From Paulownia fortunei (Eukaryota > Streptophyta > Magnoliopsida > Lamiales > Paulowniaceae): DNA of 64,000 nucleotides. The position numbers were made by a program, and so were the translations under genes. Below, one piece after another: positions 50,295-62,657 of this stretch; within the stretch, counting starts at the first letter, position 1, and every line of letters starts with the position of its first letter. The stretch is from NCBI GenBank assembly GCA_019321725.1, contig CM033108.1, positions 19,977,799-20,041,798 of the forward strand, written 5' to 3'. The notes under the pieces were generated by a model. That model did no database searches and was not told the DNA's origin. It was given only the letters and a program-made list of their open reading frames with translations.

Positions 50295-51233
50295 GTCTTA
50301 AATAAAATGTATAGTTCAACTATCGCTCGAATATATTTTTGATTTTATGTGTGTATATAAAGTATATAAAATTTTACCTGTCTTATTTTATTTGTGTTAT
50401 GTATGGTGTATGTAACATACACATATTTTAGCACATACATATTAGATTTGTGTACATGCATATTTAAATTCTTGTGTTTATGACAATTATACTGGGCGAT
50501 TTTGGGGCATGTTGGCCAAGACATAACCTGTCTCTACCAATTCAAAACACAATACTTACCCATGACCTAATTATTGACCCAAGACCCCCCAATTTTTAGA
50601 TGGATTGCTTGATAGATTCGGCAATTCGCACTATTGTCATCACTAAAGTAAACCAACTAATCCAACAAAGCTGGACTTACATGAGAGCATGGTCGCAGTA
50701 AACTAACTTCTCAGAAGATCAATCAGCATGAGCTTTTACAAAAAGCTAGCTGACATTACACACACACATGTATATATATATATATATATTTATACATTTC
50801 ATGTATAGCTTTAAATTATATATTTAATATAAGCTGAATTCATATTTGTCTCTATATCTAAAGAACCAAAAAGCACAACTGATTCCAAAGCTATCTCTTG
50901 GCCATGAGGGTATAAACATAGATCAAAGTATCGATCCATATATATTCAGTAAAATCAGTAGAGACTTATCTGGTCTTGTATTCAAAGGTTGCCAATAGCT
51001 CATAAAATTGTGGCTTTTGTAGATGCTGAGAAGCTGATTTTGTGAATTAGTAGTTGGTATTCACACAACTATACATTAGTGACGCCAATGGTTGTGTGAT
51101 AAACAGTTATTGGTGTAACTGTATGCATACTAACAAATTGAGTGTCGTGAAATAGCATAGTAAAACAGGTCTTATAAAGGCAGAGCGACTCATTCCAGTA
51201 TTTTATAGCAACACTGCACGACATATTTTGAGA
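50295..51233 (-). other. Region downstream of CCaMK
   Basis: It should contain the CCaMK 3' UTR and polyadenylation region next to 51234. A (CA)n(TA)n microsatellite lies at 50758-50790. Nothing else is recognised. Confidence 0.45.
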
Positions 51234-54200
51234 CTAATTCGGGCGTAGGGAGGAGAGGACTACATCTTGAAGAGAGCTGTCTCTCTTTATGGCGGCCTTA
51301 AACTCTTCAAACGTAACTTTTCCATCGCCGTTGGCATCCATTAGATCAAATATCTCGTCTAGTTTTCCAGGTTCAGTGATATCGATCGGAAGGTAGTCAT
51401 CAGGCAAGGCCTGAAGGCACAAGAAGACGATAAACATTAGTATAAGAATAAGGCAACTTACACTCAAATGTGCAGCACTATTGACATATGGACAAGCTAA
51501 AAAAGAGGCCTGATAATCAATTACCCTTAGCAGGGATGCTAGTTCTTCCTTGCTGATGCAACCGGAACGATCCGTATCATACATCTGATCATCACCAGAG
51601 AACAAATATATTTGATTTTTCATTCTAACAGCAAAGCTTTATGATTAGGTCTTAAATCAACTCCCTTATATATGCTTAATATGATCGTCGGTTGAGTATT
51701 TCAAATAAACATGCTCACAACTATATGAAATTATGTTTGGTTTTAGTCTAATTGGCTTCACATTTTTGGGCATTTCTTGCTTTGTTTAGCTTTTTTGCTA
51801 GCTTCTGGTTGACTCTAAAACATGAAGCGCTTGTATACTCAAAGACTTAGAAGAGAAGATTTTGACACTGAAAGACACAAGCTCAGTTTATAGTACTATT
51901 AGAGTCAGGGCTGCTTCTTTTGGGCGAGGTAAATATTGTGGCTCACGCAGTTTAAAAATTTGAAGTGGTCAAAATTTTGAATTCGGTTTCATTTACAGCA
52001 ACCCTCGCTCTGTGTCTGATTAGAATCACTTTGTTAATTTTTGGTTTCGATTCAATCAAATAAAAATCTTTAAAGAAACCATAGTTTCAAAGCAGAGCAG
52101 AACTTCTAACTAGAAATGGCTGCTGTGCAGCTATGTTAATATCTATTATTACATGATTTTCTTCCTCCCTTTATGGCTAAGATTATATTAGGGGAGATAG
52201 AGGGCACCTGAAAACAAAGGCGGAGTGCATCATCGCCTTGTGAATATTTGAGACTGGAGAAGCCCCCAATTATTTCTCTCATGTCAACTGTCCCATCCCT
52301 GTTGTTATCAAACAGGTCAAAGATGCGCGGTGCTAGAGGGACTAGCGATAACATTTCCATTCCTTTCAACACCTCTTCAAATTCAGGCAATGTCGCATTT
52401 TCACTTTTACATCTGCACTTTGCCAAACAGAATATCATCAGAACATATCAAATTAAGTGAGGAATGCTGAACTAATGTTCTCTATATGTTGGCCAGCAAG
52501 AAGTTAGATTGGATTGATTTTTTCTTTACTTACACTTTCTTGAAATTTATACTGAGATTCTCGAGTTCCTCTGGTTTAAGATCATAAGACCCCACCAAAT
52601 TCTTGAGTTTCTTTGTTCTTAAGGAAAAGCTGCTGCTTAGCACACTGGCCATTGCAGCTGCACGAAACTTGCGCCTTGCGTTAAAACTCTGCAACCTGGA
52701 AACAATCTCAGCATCCATCTGTTCTTGCTTTGCCAGATCTCCAGTGACCCAAGGATGCTGAAGAATCTATAATATTTCAGAAAGGAATCATAGCATTAGT
52801 CATGCTCTCATGTATATGAATTATGGTAAATGTAAGTTTCTCTTCTTGTTTTTATTCAAACAATGTACATATTTCCATTGTATACGAATCATATGATTGA
52901 TAGTCAGGTAAAGTTAAACATGTATAATGACTGAACTTGTTTGAGTAGTGCAGTTATGGCACCTCTTCAGCACTTGGTCTCAAGTTGGGATCAACTTTCA
53001 GAAGACTGGTAATTAGTTGCTTTACTGATGATGAAATGTTCTTCCATGTTTTCTCATAGAAGCTGAACTGTCCCTGCACCACAGAACATTGAATATGGAT
53101 AAAGAGAAACTGAATTCTGATAAAAAGAAAGCTGAACTTGAGTAATGTACTGGAAAGTTTGACAAAAGAACATACATTTAGTATCATTTGCTGCTTCTGC
53201 CGGTTTGATTGTGCAATGAAAGGAGGATACCTGATTAGAACAGAGATATGGAAAATGTTTAATACTTATATATATGACAGTAAAATAGAGAAATAAGGAA
53301 AGTGTGCTGCAACTTGGGAATGACTGTAGTTCGATTCTTGAGATAACAGCACATAAGTAAAATGTTAAGGTTAGCCTCCATCATATGATAAAGTCATGTA
53401 AGTATAGCAGGGGAATGATTCTTTTGTCATTTGCTGGCATTTGTTATGAGAACCATCCTTTGATTCCAAAGAACGTAATAACCATCCAACCAAACCCAAC
53501 CAATGGCGCTTATGGGAGCGGAACACCTCATGCCCACTGTCGCATATCCGGGATTTTACGATGTCAAATGTATAAGGAAATCAAAGTTGCGCTTCCACCA
53601 CCAATTATAACTTTTGGCCTAGTTGTAAGAGCTTGATGCTTACACCATTGACGTGAATCACTGTTATATTGTACACTGCTAATCTATTGGAAAAAAATAA
53701 AAAAATTGACATATTCTCAGTTCTTTCACCACTTATTTGGCAGAGTATTTATTACTTTAGTATCCTAGAAAGAAGTTGAATGGTAAATCAACATTATATA
53801 TGCACAGAGGTCTTCAAAAGGTCCTAGCAGAGAAAATTATATGACATATCTTCTTTACTTGGAATTTGCTTCACTGTCAAATACATAACAAAGTTGAGGA
53901 AAACTTACCCTGACAGGAGAATGTACAGAATGACACCAAGTGACCAGATATCACTCTTTGGAGTAATCTTGTCGCCAGACAGCGCCTCTGGTGAGACATA
54001 ATCTATGGAACCAAACAATCCCACGACCGGATCAGTGAAATCCTCCACAGAACTCAGTCCAAAATCCATGATCTTCAACGAAGAATTCTCGTCTTTACTC
54101 AAGAACAGGCAGTTCTCAGGCTTCAAGTCCCTGTGAACAATACTAGCACGGTGCAACGCCGCTAGCCCTGCTGCAATCTGCCTAACCACAGCTGCAGCCC

Positions 54201-54615
54201 CAGCTTCATTGTACCTTGCCTGAGCCACAATCCTGTCGAAAAGCTCACCACCCGAGCAAAGCTCAAGTATCAGATGAACTCCACCGTTGTCTTCACACAC
54301 ATCATAGAGATGGATGATGTTCGGATGAGGCGATACGTCTTCCACTATCCTTCTCATCACTAAGAGTTCATTTGTCAGTAATGCATCTGATATAAGGGAC
54401 TGTTTTGTCATTGGGACTGTGGTTTTCGGATTCCTTGGCACTGAATTTGAAGGCATAAAAGGGCCAAATCTTCTGAGAGTCTTGACGGCTACATGCTTGT
54501 TTCCTCCAATGCTGGACTTCTGTATCCCTCTTCTCACAACTGAGAATCCTCCCCTCCCCAAAATCTCTGTGATTTCATATTCATCAGTCACTGATTTTCT
54601 TGTTTCCTGTCCCAT
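51234..54615 (-). CDS. CCaMK: Calcium and calmodulin-dependent protein kinase CCaMK (DMI3), seven exons
   Basis: Exons: 53909-54615, 53176-53230, 52963-53073, 52534-52766, 52208-52412, 51525-51584 and 51234-51410. All introns are GT-AG and the product has 515 residues (Medicago CCaMK has 523). The kinase domain shows a glycine loop GRGGFSVV (20-27), K45 in HVAVK, HRDLKPEN (161-168), DFG (184-186) and SPE (208-210). T263 in FYEKTW matches the known autophosphorylation threonine. The calmodulin-binding, autoinhibitory segment is at about 316-343 (FNARRKFRAAAMASV). Three visinin-like EF-hands have loops at 404-415, 440-451 and 482-493, with the expected Asp and Glu ligands. The enzyme decodes nuclear calcium spiking and phosphorylates CYCLOPS/IPD3 in root symbiosis. 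ATG 54615 is the first in-frame AUG. The gene looks intact. Confidence 0.97.
51411..51524 (-). other. CCaMK intron 6, in frame and stop-free
   Basis: 114 nt, an exact multiple of three, between phase-0 codons, with GT and AG ends and no stop in the reading frame. If retained it would add 38 mostly hydrophobic residues between the second and third EF-hands. Confidence 0.85.
51585..52207 (-). other. CCaMK intron 5
   Basis: 623 bp between CAG|GTGCC (52208) and GATCAG|ATG (51584). No element is recognised in it. Confidence 0.8.
53231..53908 (-). other. CCaMK intron 1, with a GC-richer insert
   Basis: 678 bp bounded by GTAAGT and AATCAG. Between 53445 and 53645 the GC content rises, with ATGGCGCTTATGGGAGCGG and TGGCCTAGTTGTAAGAGCTT. 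The last phrase resembles a tRNA-type A box, so this may be a SINE-like or short LTR fragment. Confidence 0.6.
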
Positions 54616-54760
54616 AAATATCAAATCCCTTTGATAAGATTGAAGGAGAAAACTAGAAAAAGAACAAGAATCTTGGGGTGGGGTGGGGTGGTTTGATATA
54701 TAGTTCAGAAGTCAACAATGAAGGAGAGAATAACAGGATGGTCTGTGATGATTGAGGAAG
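54616..54760 (-). promoter_or_regulatory. CCaMK 5' UTR and core promoter
   Basis: On the minus strand a TATATA-type box (CTATATATC, about 54695-54703) lies about 85 bases before the AUG, followed by a CCCCACCCCACCCCA tract and a CT-rich leader. The TATA assignment rests on position only. Confidence 0.4.
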
Positions 54761-56008
54761 AGAAAAAAGTTCAGCAGATTTTAATAATGCAAGATGAGGT
54801 GGTTAGACACGGATTTGCATCAGCTAATCAAGCAGTTTTTCCTTTATTTTTAGCTTAATACATTTGTTTTTTTTATGAATGATATGCAAATGGCTACAAG
54901 GAAATATACAACGAGGAAAAGAGATGAGGAAAAAGGTACAAAAAGATCCGGTCAATAAGAAATATTCTTTTCTGACAAAGTCTGGTTTTTTTGTGCTTTT
55001 ATCTAACCTTGAAGCGCCATTTTATTCCATATTTTTTAAATGGGATTGGAACAATCTGTTAAATCAAAAATCAATTGTCCATCCGATTCATTTGATCATA
55101 AAAAATCAAAGTACAGTCAAAATCAGTAAAAAAATAAAAAGGAATAAAATTGATTAAAAATCGAATAAAATTAATAAAAAATCTATGGGTAATTTTATTT
55201 TATTTTTTTTTTTGAGAAAATTTAAATTTAATATTTAATTATATATATGTGGTTATTTGAATTTTGTACTTTATTAGATATATTTTTATTTATTTATTTT
55301 TTTAATTTTTAAACAATTGATTAATTAATTTATTACATTACTTATTTTATATAATATAGTAAAAAAATATAGTTAATTTTTATTAAATTGATTGGACTGA
55401 CTATTAAATTGATGACCGACAACAAAATAGATTTAATCACCATTTAATTATAAAAACCTGATTTTATTCATCAAAATCTCGGGATTGTTTTTTACTTCAC
55501 ACTTTTCTTACATTTGGGATTTGTTCATGATAAGAGTAAAAGAGTCATTTTATTAGGTGTTGGAGTTTATGACAAAACTTTTGAAAGTGTCCCTTGTGAA
55601 TATCTTGACCAAAATCAAGGATTGTAGTTCTTACTTCTTAATTTCTTATGTCTCTCCTTGCCACGCCACTTAGGGTGCAAATGAGGAGGAAAATGGGTTC
55701 GGACGATTTCAAAATAAATTGGATAAAAATAAGTTGAATCTAAATAAAAGGGTTAATTATAGGGATTTACCTTGAGATTTATCCAATATACAACCATACA
55801 AGTATCTTCCTTATGGTATGCTCAATTATTTATCTCCCTTGAAACTAATGCCAATTAGAATAAAAAATAATACAAACCTCTGCTAAGGTTTGTCCAATAT
55901 AGCAAGACATCTGGTATGATATTTTTAATTACAATAATCTCCCCTAAAATTTGTTAAATAAACAAATAGACTACTTGTAGTTTCTTAAAATAAAAGAAAA
56001 AAAAATGG
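54761..56008. other. AT-rich spacer upstream of CCaMK
   Basis: No gene is seen. Around 55750-55990 the phrases GGTTTGTCCAATATA and GAGATTTATCCAATATACAA repeat, suggesting a small decayed repeat. Confidence 0.35.
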
Positions 56009-57006
56009 TTAATTCAATTTTACCCTCCTATACTTTTGTTGAGAATCATTTTATCCTTTTGAATTATCAATTGTCTCATTTTATCACCTTACACTTTCAT
56101 TCTATTTTCATTTTATCCCCTTGTACTCTTATTCACTTTACCCCCTATTCTCTTAAAATTTAACCAAATTGTCATTACCTATTATTTTTAGTGAAATTAC
56201 TTTAAAATACTTTAATATTAATATATTTATTTATGTTCAAATAATTTTCTCAATTTGATAAATTAACACTTAATATTAAATTCATTAAAAAATTTATTTT
56301 ACTTTTATATTATTTTTTATTTATTAAATTATTGTATAATAGGATATTTTTATTAGCTAGTACACTTTACTAATGAATTTCCTACTCATTATAAATCCAG
56401 CAAAAATACTATATATTTTTAAATAATATTTTATTAAATATGTAAAATATAAGTAATAATTTTTTTATTATAAACATAACAATCATAAGTTCATAAAAAC
56501 TATGTTAAATTAAAAAAATAGTCATTATAATCAAATATAGTAGTAAAATAAAATACTAAAATGACTATATTTTTTTAATTTAACACAATATCTATTAAAT
56601 TATAATAATTTGATTATTTATAATTTATTTAATAGTATTACATTAAACCTAAAAATGATTTTTTTTTTGTATTTAACGTTGTTTCAATGAAATCTTGATA
56701 ATTTTATTAATAATGAGAAACTTGTTAATAATATCTCAAGTATTTAACAAAATATTATATAAAAATATATTATATAATTTTTATATTAACGATGAGTAGA
56801 AAATTTAGGAGTAAAATATATTAGCTAATAAAAAATATCATACGAAATAAAAATTCAATAGGAATTAAGTTAACAAAAAATTAGTTATTAACATTTAAGT
56901 GTGTAAAGTGAGATAATTAAAGTATAAGGGGATAAAGTAAAATAATTGAGAGTACAAGAAACAAAATGATACTCAACAAGAGTTCAATAAAGTAAAGTGT
57001 AATTAA
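56009..57006. mobile_element. MITE-like element with ~90-bp terminal inverted repeats, 1.0 kb
   Basis: The left end (TTAATTCAATTTTACCCTCC, then CTTTTGTTGAGAATCATTTT) matches the reverse complement of the right end (TTAATTACACTTTACTTTAT, then CTCTTGTTGAGTATCATTTT) over about 90 bases, including the TATCCCCTTATACT-like phrase. The interior is AT-rich and non-coding. No target-site duplication was resolved. Confidence 0.72.
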
Positions 57007-57924
57007 CTCAAAAAACAAATAATAATAATAGAAATACTATAAGCATCCAAGGTACTTTTAGCCTTCAATTAAGCATATACCAAATATAACCTGAAATATG
57101 TAGTTTAGATCGGTGACAGTCCAACTCAGATTGGAGTGGTGATTCTTCTACTTCTTTTCCGACCTCCTCATAGTGGTCGGTAGAATTTGTGCATATTGAC
57201 AGTAGCAACAAATAAAAGTGGCAATCTATACTTTTGATTTTGAGGGTTAGAAGAACAAATTTAACTAATATTATTGGTACACTAGATGCGTGTGCTTAAA
57301 TGTGTAAATGTACTAATCTTATCCCCGATCTGGAGTATCCCAACAATCTAGATCTCCTCGATCCGAACCTCTTGGCCTGTAAGATGTGTACTTCAAACTT
57401 AGCAATGACAATTCCCTAGTCTCTGAAAAAGAAATAACTTGTCAAGCTCGCTGAGATAGCCCTCAGCTAAAACCCTCAGATGGTAAAGTTTGATCTCAAT
57501 GGTCTTATAGTTAAAATATTTAAGATCTTAATAGTAGTTAATTACAATATGTCTTACCTTGAATGGGAGAGCTGGAGGCTTATTTATAGTATGTGTAATG
57601 TTGACACATGGAGTCTTTCAATCCAAGTATAATGCGCAACATATGTGGTTGATAGTTGGGTCTAGTTTGGGTTGGGTTGGACCTGTGATTTCTTACACGG
57701 ACCCTGTCCTATTTAAGGGTTATCATGTTCTTTTCCATAAAGTTGTAATTAGTACATATCATCACTCCTTTACACTCTTCAAGAAAGAGGGAAAATCTCA
57801 AAATTTAAAATTTGGGAGTGGAAAAGCCATTACAGAATCATCTGAGTGCCTTCAAGTCTGAGGATGTGGCCTCCATTAAAGCTTCCACATGTAACCTCTG
57901 CCTCGAAACTGTAAGGACTCCTTT
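57007..57924 (-). repeat. Possible LTR remnant upstream of the Gypsy insertion
   Basis: Read on the minus strand, ACTATAAATAAGCCTCCAGC followed by CTCTCCCATTCAAGGTAAG looks like an LTR core promoter and leader near 57550-57590. GC content is raised between 57110 and 57720. No ends or duplication were found, so this is tentative. Confidence 0.35.
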
Positions 57925-59543
57925 TGATAAGTGAATTTTATACTCATTAATTGAGTACTATTTGCTTAACTTTTTGATTAATTTTTGAGTATTTATATTA
58001 CTTTTTATACATTTAGTTTGAAATATTATAGGTAATAGCAAAATGAGAAGAAAATGGAACACAACATAAAACTTGGTTAAAATTTAGAATAATCTGCTTT
58101 TTGGTGCTATTGAGGGCAGTGTTCATATTTCAATCATAACTTTTTGCTCCAATATTATTTTGACTTGTTGATTGAACCATTGGAAATCTAAGAGATAAAT
58201 CTATAACTTATATGTTTATTAAAAAATTCATTTCATTTAATTTCAATAAGAAAAATCAGGTTAAAGAGTCTGCACTTGACGGAAACTTTCTGGTTTGACA
58301 TGTCTGAGTATTTCAAGAATAAATCTTTTCACAGATCTCATATTGAGTTGATTCAAGAGCCGATCCAAAACCAAGACATATATCTACAATTCATATGAAG
58401 ACACCAAAAGCAATTTAGCCTAGAAATGAGTGAAAAATAAGTTGAAAGAGGCTACTAGCATAGCAGAAATAGATTCTGGATAGCAAGAGCAGCGCCTAGG
58501 TGCTGTAATGACTGTTTAGGACAGAATGTGCAGCACTTAGGCACTGCTTGGCAGATAACTAAGAGCAAAATGGTTTTTTTTTTTGCTCTTTTTAAGGCAT
58601 CTTCTATCAAGTTTAACTATTATAAAAGTCTCTAGGGGAGAAATCAGATAGAGAAGAGGGAGAGAAGAGAAAAGAAGCCAAGAAAGAAGAAGGAAGAAGA
58701 AAAGAAGAGGAGAGATTTCTTCCAAGAGTTGAGAAGAAGATATCTACAGAGGGAAGAAACTCATCCTACTTCCAAGTTTTATTTTATTTTCTTCTTTCTC
58801 TTATTAATTATGTTCATGGATATTGTTAAGTTATTATTCATTTTTATCATCATGAACTAATTTATTTTTCTTGGGTTGTGATGTAATCTAATTATGATAT
58901 TTTGAATATTTGTATCAATTCAATTATTGATTTAATTTTTAAGTTGAGTTTTCTACATTGTTCTTAATGCTTTCAATTACTTAGCCAATAATTGAATGAT
59001 TTACTAATTATATTGATTCGGAAGGTGATATATGTGTCTAGTTCTATATGTAGAAAATCATAAATTGCATATGAAATAGAAATATATTTACATGATTTGT
59101 ATAGTCTTGTTTGAAATCCATAGAACCTAATGAATTGTTGATTGTTGTAATTCACATAGGAATATAGTGGGTTATCAATTGATGATATTTTCATTAGACT
59201 TTGGGAGAGGCTAGTGGATAATTTAGGGATTCTCAACTATCACTTGAGAATTAAATTGATATTGATGAAATAATTTATTCAATTCGGATTAATTATGATG
59301 AAATCATAACCCTAGACTTTTTAAGTTTTTGAATTTTATCATTAGTTGATTTTGATTATTAGTTAGTTTAGTTAGACTTAGTGTGTAATCATAAAAACTC
59401 ACTTTTATTTATTCAAATAAAATTAGAGTTAACATAATTTCGCTACTTAATAATTCAACAGTTCTCGTGGGAACGATACTCTACTCATCATTTTATTACT
59501 TGTTAACGACAATGTGCACTTGCGTTTACTAAAATTCGCAACA
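57925..59543 (+). repeat. 5' LTR, 1619 bp
   Basis: Full-length copy. It contains the CGCCTAGGTGCTG cluster (58492-58550), a purine-rich AGAAGA tract (58650-58740) and the block shared with the solo LTR at 15651-17144. Confidence 0.92.
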
Positions 59544-59547
59544 AGTT

Positions 59548-59566
59548 TTTGACGCCGTTGTTGGGG
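59548..59566 (+). promoter_or_regulatory. Primer binding site
   Basis: TTGACGCCGTTGTTGGGGA follows the 5' LTR by four bases. The usual Athila-type form is TGGCGCCGTTGCCGGGGA, so two or three bases have drifted. Confidence 0.7.
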
Positions 59567-59699
59567 ATTGTTTTATTTTGTTAATATTAATACCAAGTAA
59601 CTCTTATTTTAATTTGAATTTTTCTTATATATTTTTTTTCTTTATTTTTATTTTACTTTTATCGTTTGAGTGAACCCTTATTTATAATCGCTGATAGAT

Positions 59700-61007
59700 G
59701 AGATGACATATAATTTATACTATTAGCCAAGTGAATATGACATGACAAATCAATCTTCAACTTAGGCTTTTGGGATTAATCGAGAAGATATCATTACTAT
59801 GTCGACTGCTCATATTGAAATCCTTTCTAAACAAGTGGAAAAATTTGTTGCAACAAATACTATTCATTCACCATTCATGGCATGTGAATCATATGGCAGT
59901 TTTTCTACAAGAACACAATACCAATAGATCAATCAATTTACATTATCATACGTCGAGCATGCTAAATATGGGTAGAATTACAACTAGCTGCAAAATTATT
60001 CTTTATCCAACACTTATCAAGGATGGACAAATCATTCTAATACTTTATGGAGAAATAAAGAGAATATGATGTGGCATGCACCTAGTTACCCACCATTAGA
60101 GAAGAAGCGAAGCTTTGAAGAAGCATTGGCTCAATTCGAATGTACTACCGATCGAATCTTGTTGCGAACTGAACCTAGTAATCCATCACCTGAGAGGATT
60201 TTTCTTGATGAAGCAATGGCTTGATTAACAAATGCTCAGAGCCAATTCATGTTGGAAGCTACAACTGATGCCAAAAATCCATCATCACAACTTCAAAACT
60301 CGGAGATCCAAAATTTTACAACAAGATATCAAGATAATTTGCCTTACACAACTGAGGCAAATGGAGAGGGCGAAGAACATTGTGATGTTAATTTGCTAAG
60401 TGATGAAGAGATTGAAACTATCATATGGATTGAAAAACTGATGAATGATGAACAAGATGTATCAACACAAATACCTCTAGCGGAGAAAGAAGAAGAACAT
60501 GGTAATATTAATTTGTTAAGTGATGAAGAGATTGAAACTATCTTGTGAATTGAAAAATTGATGAAGGATGAACAAGAGGTATCAACACAAATACTTCTAG
60601 AGGAGAATGGAGAAGATCAAGAAAATGTTCAACTAAGTGCATCTCAAGAGCCATCACTTGAAGTTTCTTATTCCCATCTTCTACAAAATAACAAGTCTAC
60701 ATCAAATGTTGTAGAGGATGATATGGGGATTTCATCGCACAAGTATGAATTGGAGGGTCACAAGTTGGAAGATTGCTCATTGAAGCATTCTATGGTAGAA
60801 AATAAAGGTGTATTTGAGGTTGTTGACAAATCTATTATCCATATAGATTTCATCATCCCTAACATTGAAAAGAATAGAAACATCTCTCTCACACAGGGCA
60901 ACTATTTTTGGTCATTGGGCATGCACTCAATAATATACAAAGGGCACTTGATCCCATGCCGGATTATGCTTAATATGCTTATCTTTGGGAATCATCTATA
61001 CTTCTAG
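59700..61007 (+). pseudogene. Gag-like remnant with an internal 40-codon duplication
   Basis: Frames around 59800-60070 spell a decayed gag C-terminus: EILSKQVEKFV, a degenerate knuckle region (FMACESYGSFS), then NTYQGWTNHSNTLWRNK, like the NTYNPGWRNHPNFSW motif of plant Gypsy gag. From 60069 one frame runs to 61007 with stops at 60222-60224 and 60546-60548. It contains YPPLEKKRSFEEALAQF and an acidic region in which 120 bp (60375-60494) is duplicated at 60495-60614. In the second copy a TGG codon has become TGA. No enzyme domains follow. Confidence 0.7.
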
Positions 61008-61195
61008 AGCATACAAAGATACTTATTCTTGGACCCTGGTTGAGCAAAGAAGAAGTCCGGCTGAAAACTATAAATTAAGCGTTTCTTGGAAGGCAACCTA
61101 AGTGTTTTATAATTTTTTTTCTTATTTAGTTGTTTAATATTCATTTTTTTTCTTTTAGTTTGATGAATTTTTATTTGTTTTCATTTCAGGATCCA

Positions 61196-62657
61196 ACTTA
61201 AGTTTGGGGGAGGATTTGCAAAATAAGGAGTGATATGCCACCAACTAATGAATGCACATCCATCATTGTTGTAGAAGAGGATGATGATGAAGTTGATGTG
61301 AACTAATACTATTCAGAGAAGTCTTCTATACCTTATCTTGCTTTATTTAACATTGAGGACAATGTTAGTACTAAGTTTGGGGGTGGATGTATGTGCTTCA
61401 TTTGATTTTGTTTGTTTATAGCTTTTGAAAATTGATAAATGTTATGCTCATGTATGAGCTTGACTCTTGTGGCAATTTTTATCTTTCTTGTAATCCTTTG
61501 GCATATTATGCTTATGTATGAGCTTGACTCTTGTGGTAATTTTTATATTTCTTGTAATCTTTTGGCATATTGAGCACATAGCCTTGAATATTTGGATTTT
61601 CTTCATGCTTAGAAAAAGCTTATGTGAACTCGATACTTTTTTGTGTGATTTCATATAATTCTAGAACTTTTTTGATTATCACTTGAGGTGAAATCCTAGG
61701 CTACATAACATTAGACAAGTGATTTAGGCCATTTTGGACCGTTTGAGCCTTTCAATCCATCTTATTTATGATGTATAATCCTTAATGTCCCCCATTGAGC
61801 CTATTGAGCCATTTTCTTTATCACCGTACAAATCAACCTCAACCAATGAATTATTTTTTTTTTATCTTACATATTACCCCACACTTGGTTCATTGCTATT
61901 CTAGTAACATCATTTTGAACATTGAAAGTAGTTTGAAAAAAAATGGCAAAGAGAGGTGACGATTTGTACAAAACTCCCAAAAAACAAATGTATCAAGAAA
62001 TATGAGAAAAGAGTGCAACACCTATTTTTCATAAAAAATAATAAGTTTGGGGGTGTATCATATCCAAAAAAAAAAAGAAAAAGAAAAAGTGAAAAATGGG
62101 GAGTTTAACGAATAAAGTGGTGTGACAAATCAAAAGAAAAAAGGTTCGTGAAGATGTGAGACGAAGATTTGGTGATGCTCATCAACAAGTTTCTAGAATA
62201 GTTGTTTGTTATGAGTAATTTGAGCCACTATATTATTTTTTATCCTACCATTACCTTAGTCACACGTTATAAACTTTTGAAGTCCTAATGATCCTCGATG
62301 TTGTGTTAGTCTACATTAGTGGAGAGTGACATGAAAAACAAGCGTATGAAATTCTAAAAAATATAAATAAGAGATCAATAATTTTATTATGAGTTTGCAT
62401 AAACCAATTCGAGTAGTGAAAAGTTAAGTGCAAGAGGCTACACACACACACACATAAAGGATTTAAAGATGGGTGAATTTGACATTTGAGTTGAAATCAT
62501 GCATTTTGATGATATTTTAATATTTTCTAAAGTTATAAACTCACAATGATTTTTTAAGCCTATTTGGTTAGTAGGTTTAATTATCACTTGTTATTTTACT
62601 TATTTTATTTCTTTTTTTTTGCTCGAGGACTAGCAAAATATTAAGTTTGGGGGTATT
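61196..62657 (+). other. Non-coding 3' interior with repeated polypurine-tract-like motifs
   Basis: TAAGTTTGGGGG occurs at 61199, 61372, 62042 and 62642. The last lies just before the 3' LTR and is the likely functional tract. A 65-bp unit is duplicated at 61443-61570, and (AC)n is at 62440-62454. Confidence 0.75.

Noticed and set aside
52424..52438. CCaMK exon 5 starting at the AG before TGCAGATG
   Set aside because: It would drop one conserved residue. The acceptor GTGCAG|AT joined to the GTAAGT donor restores the KK(V/I)C motif.
54622..54624. CCaMK start at 54624
   Set aside because: That codon is TTG. The ATG at 54615 begins the conserved MGQETRK-type N-terminus.
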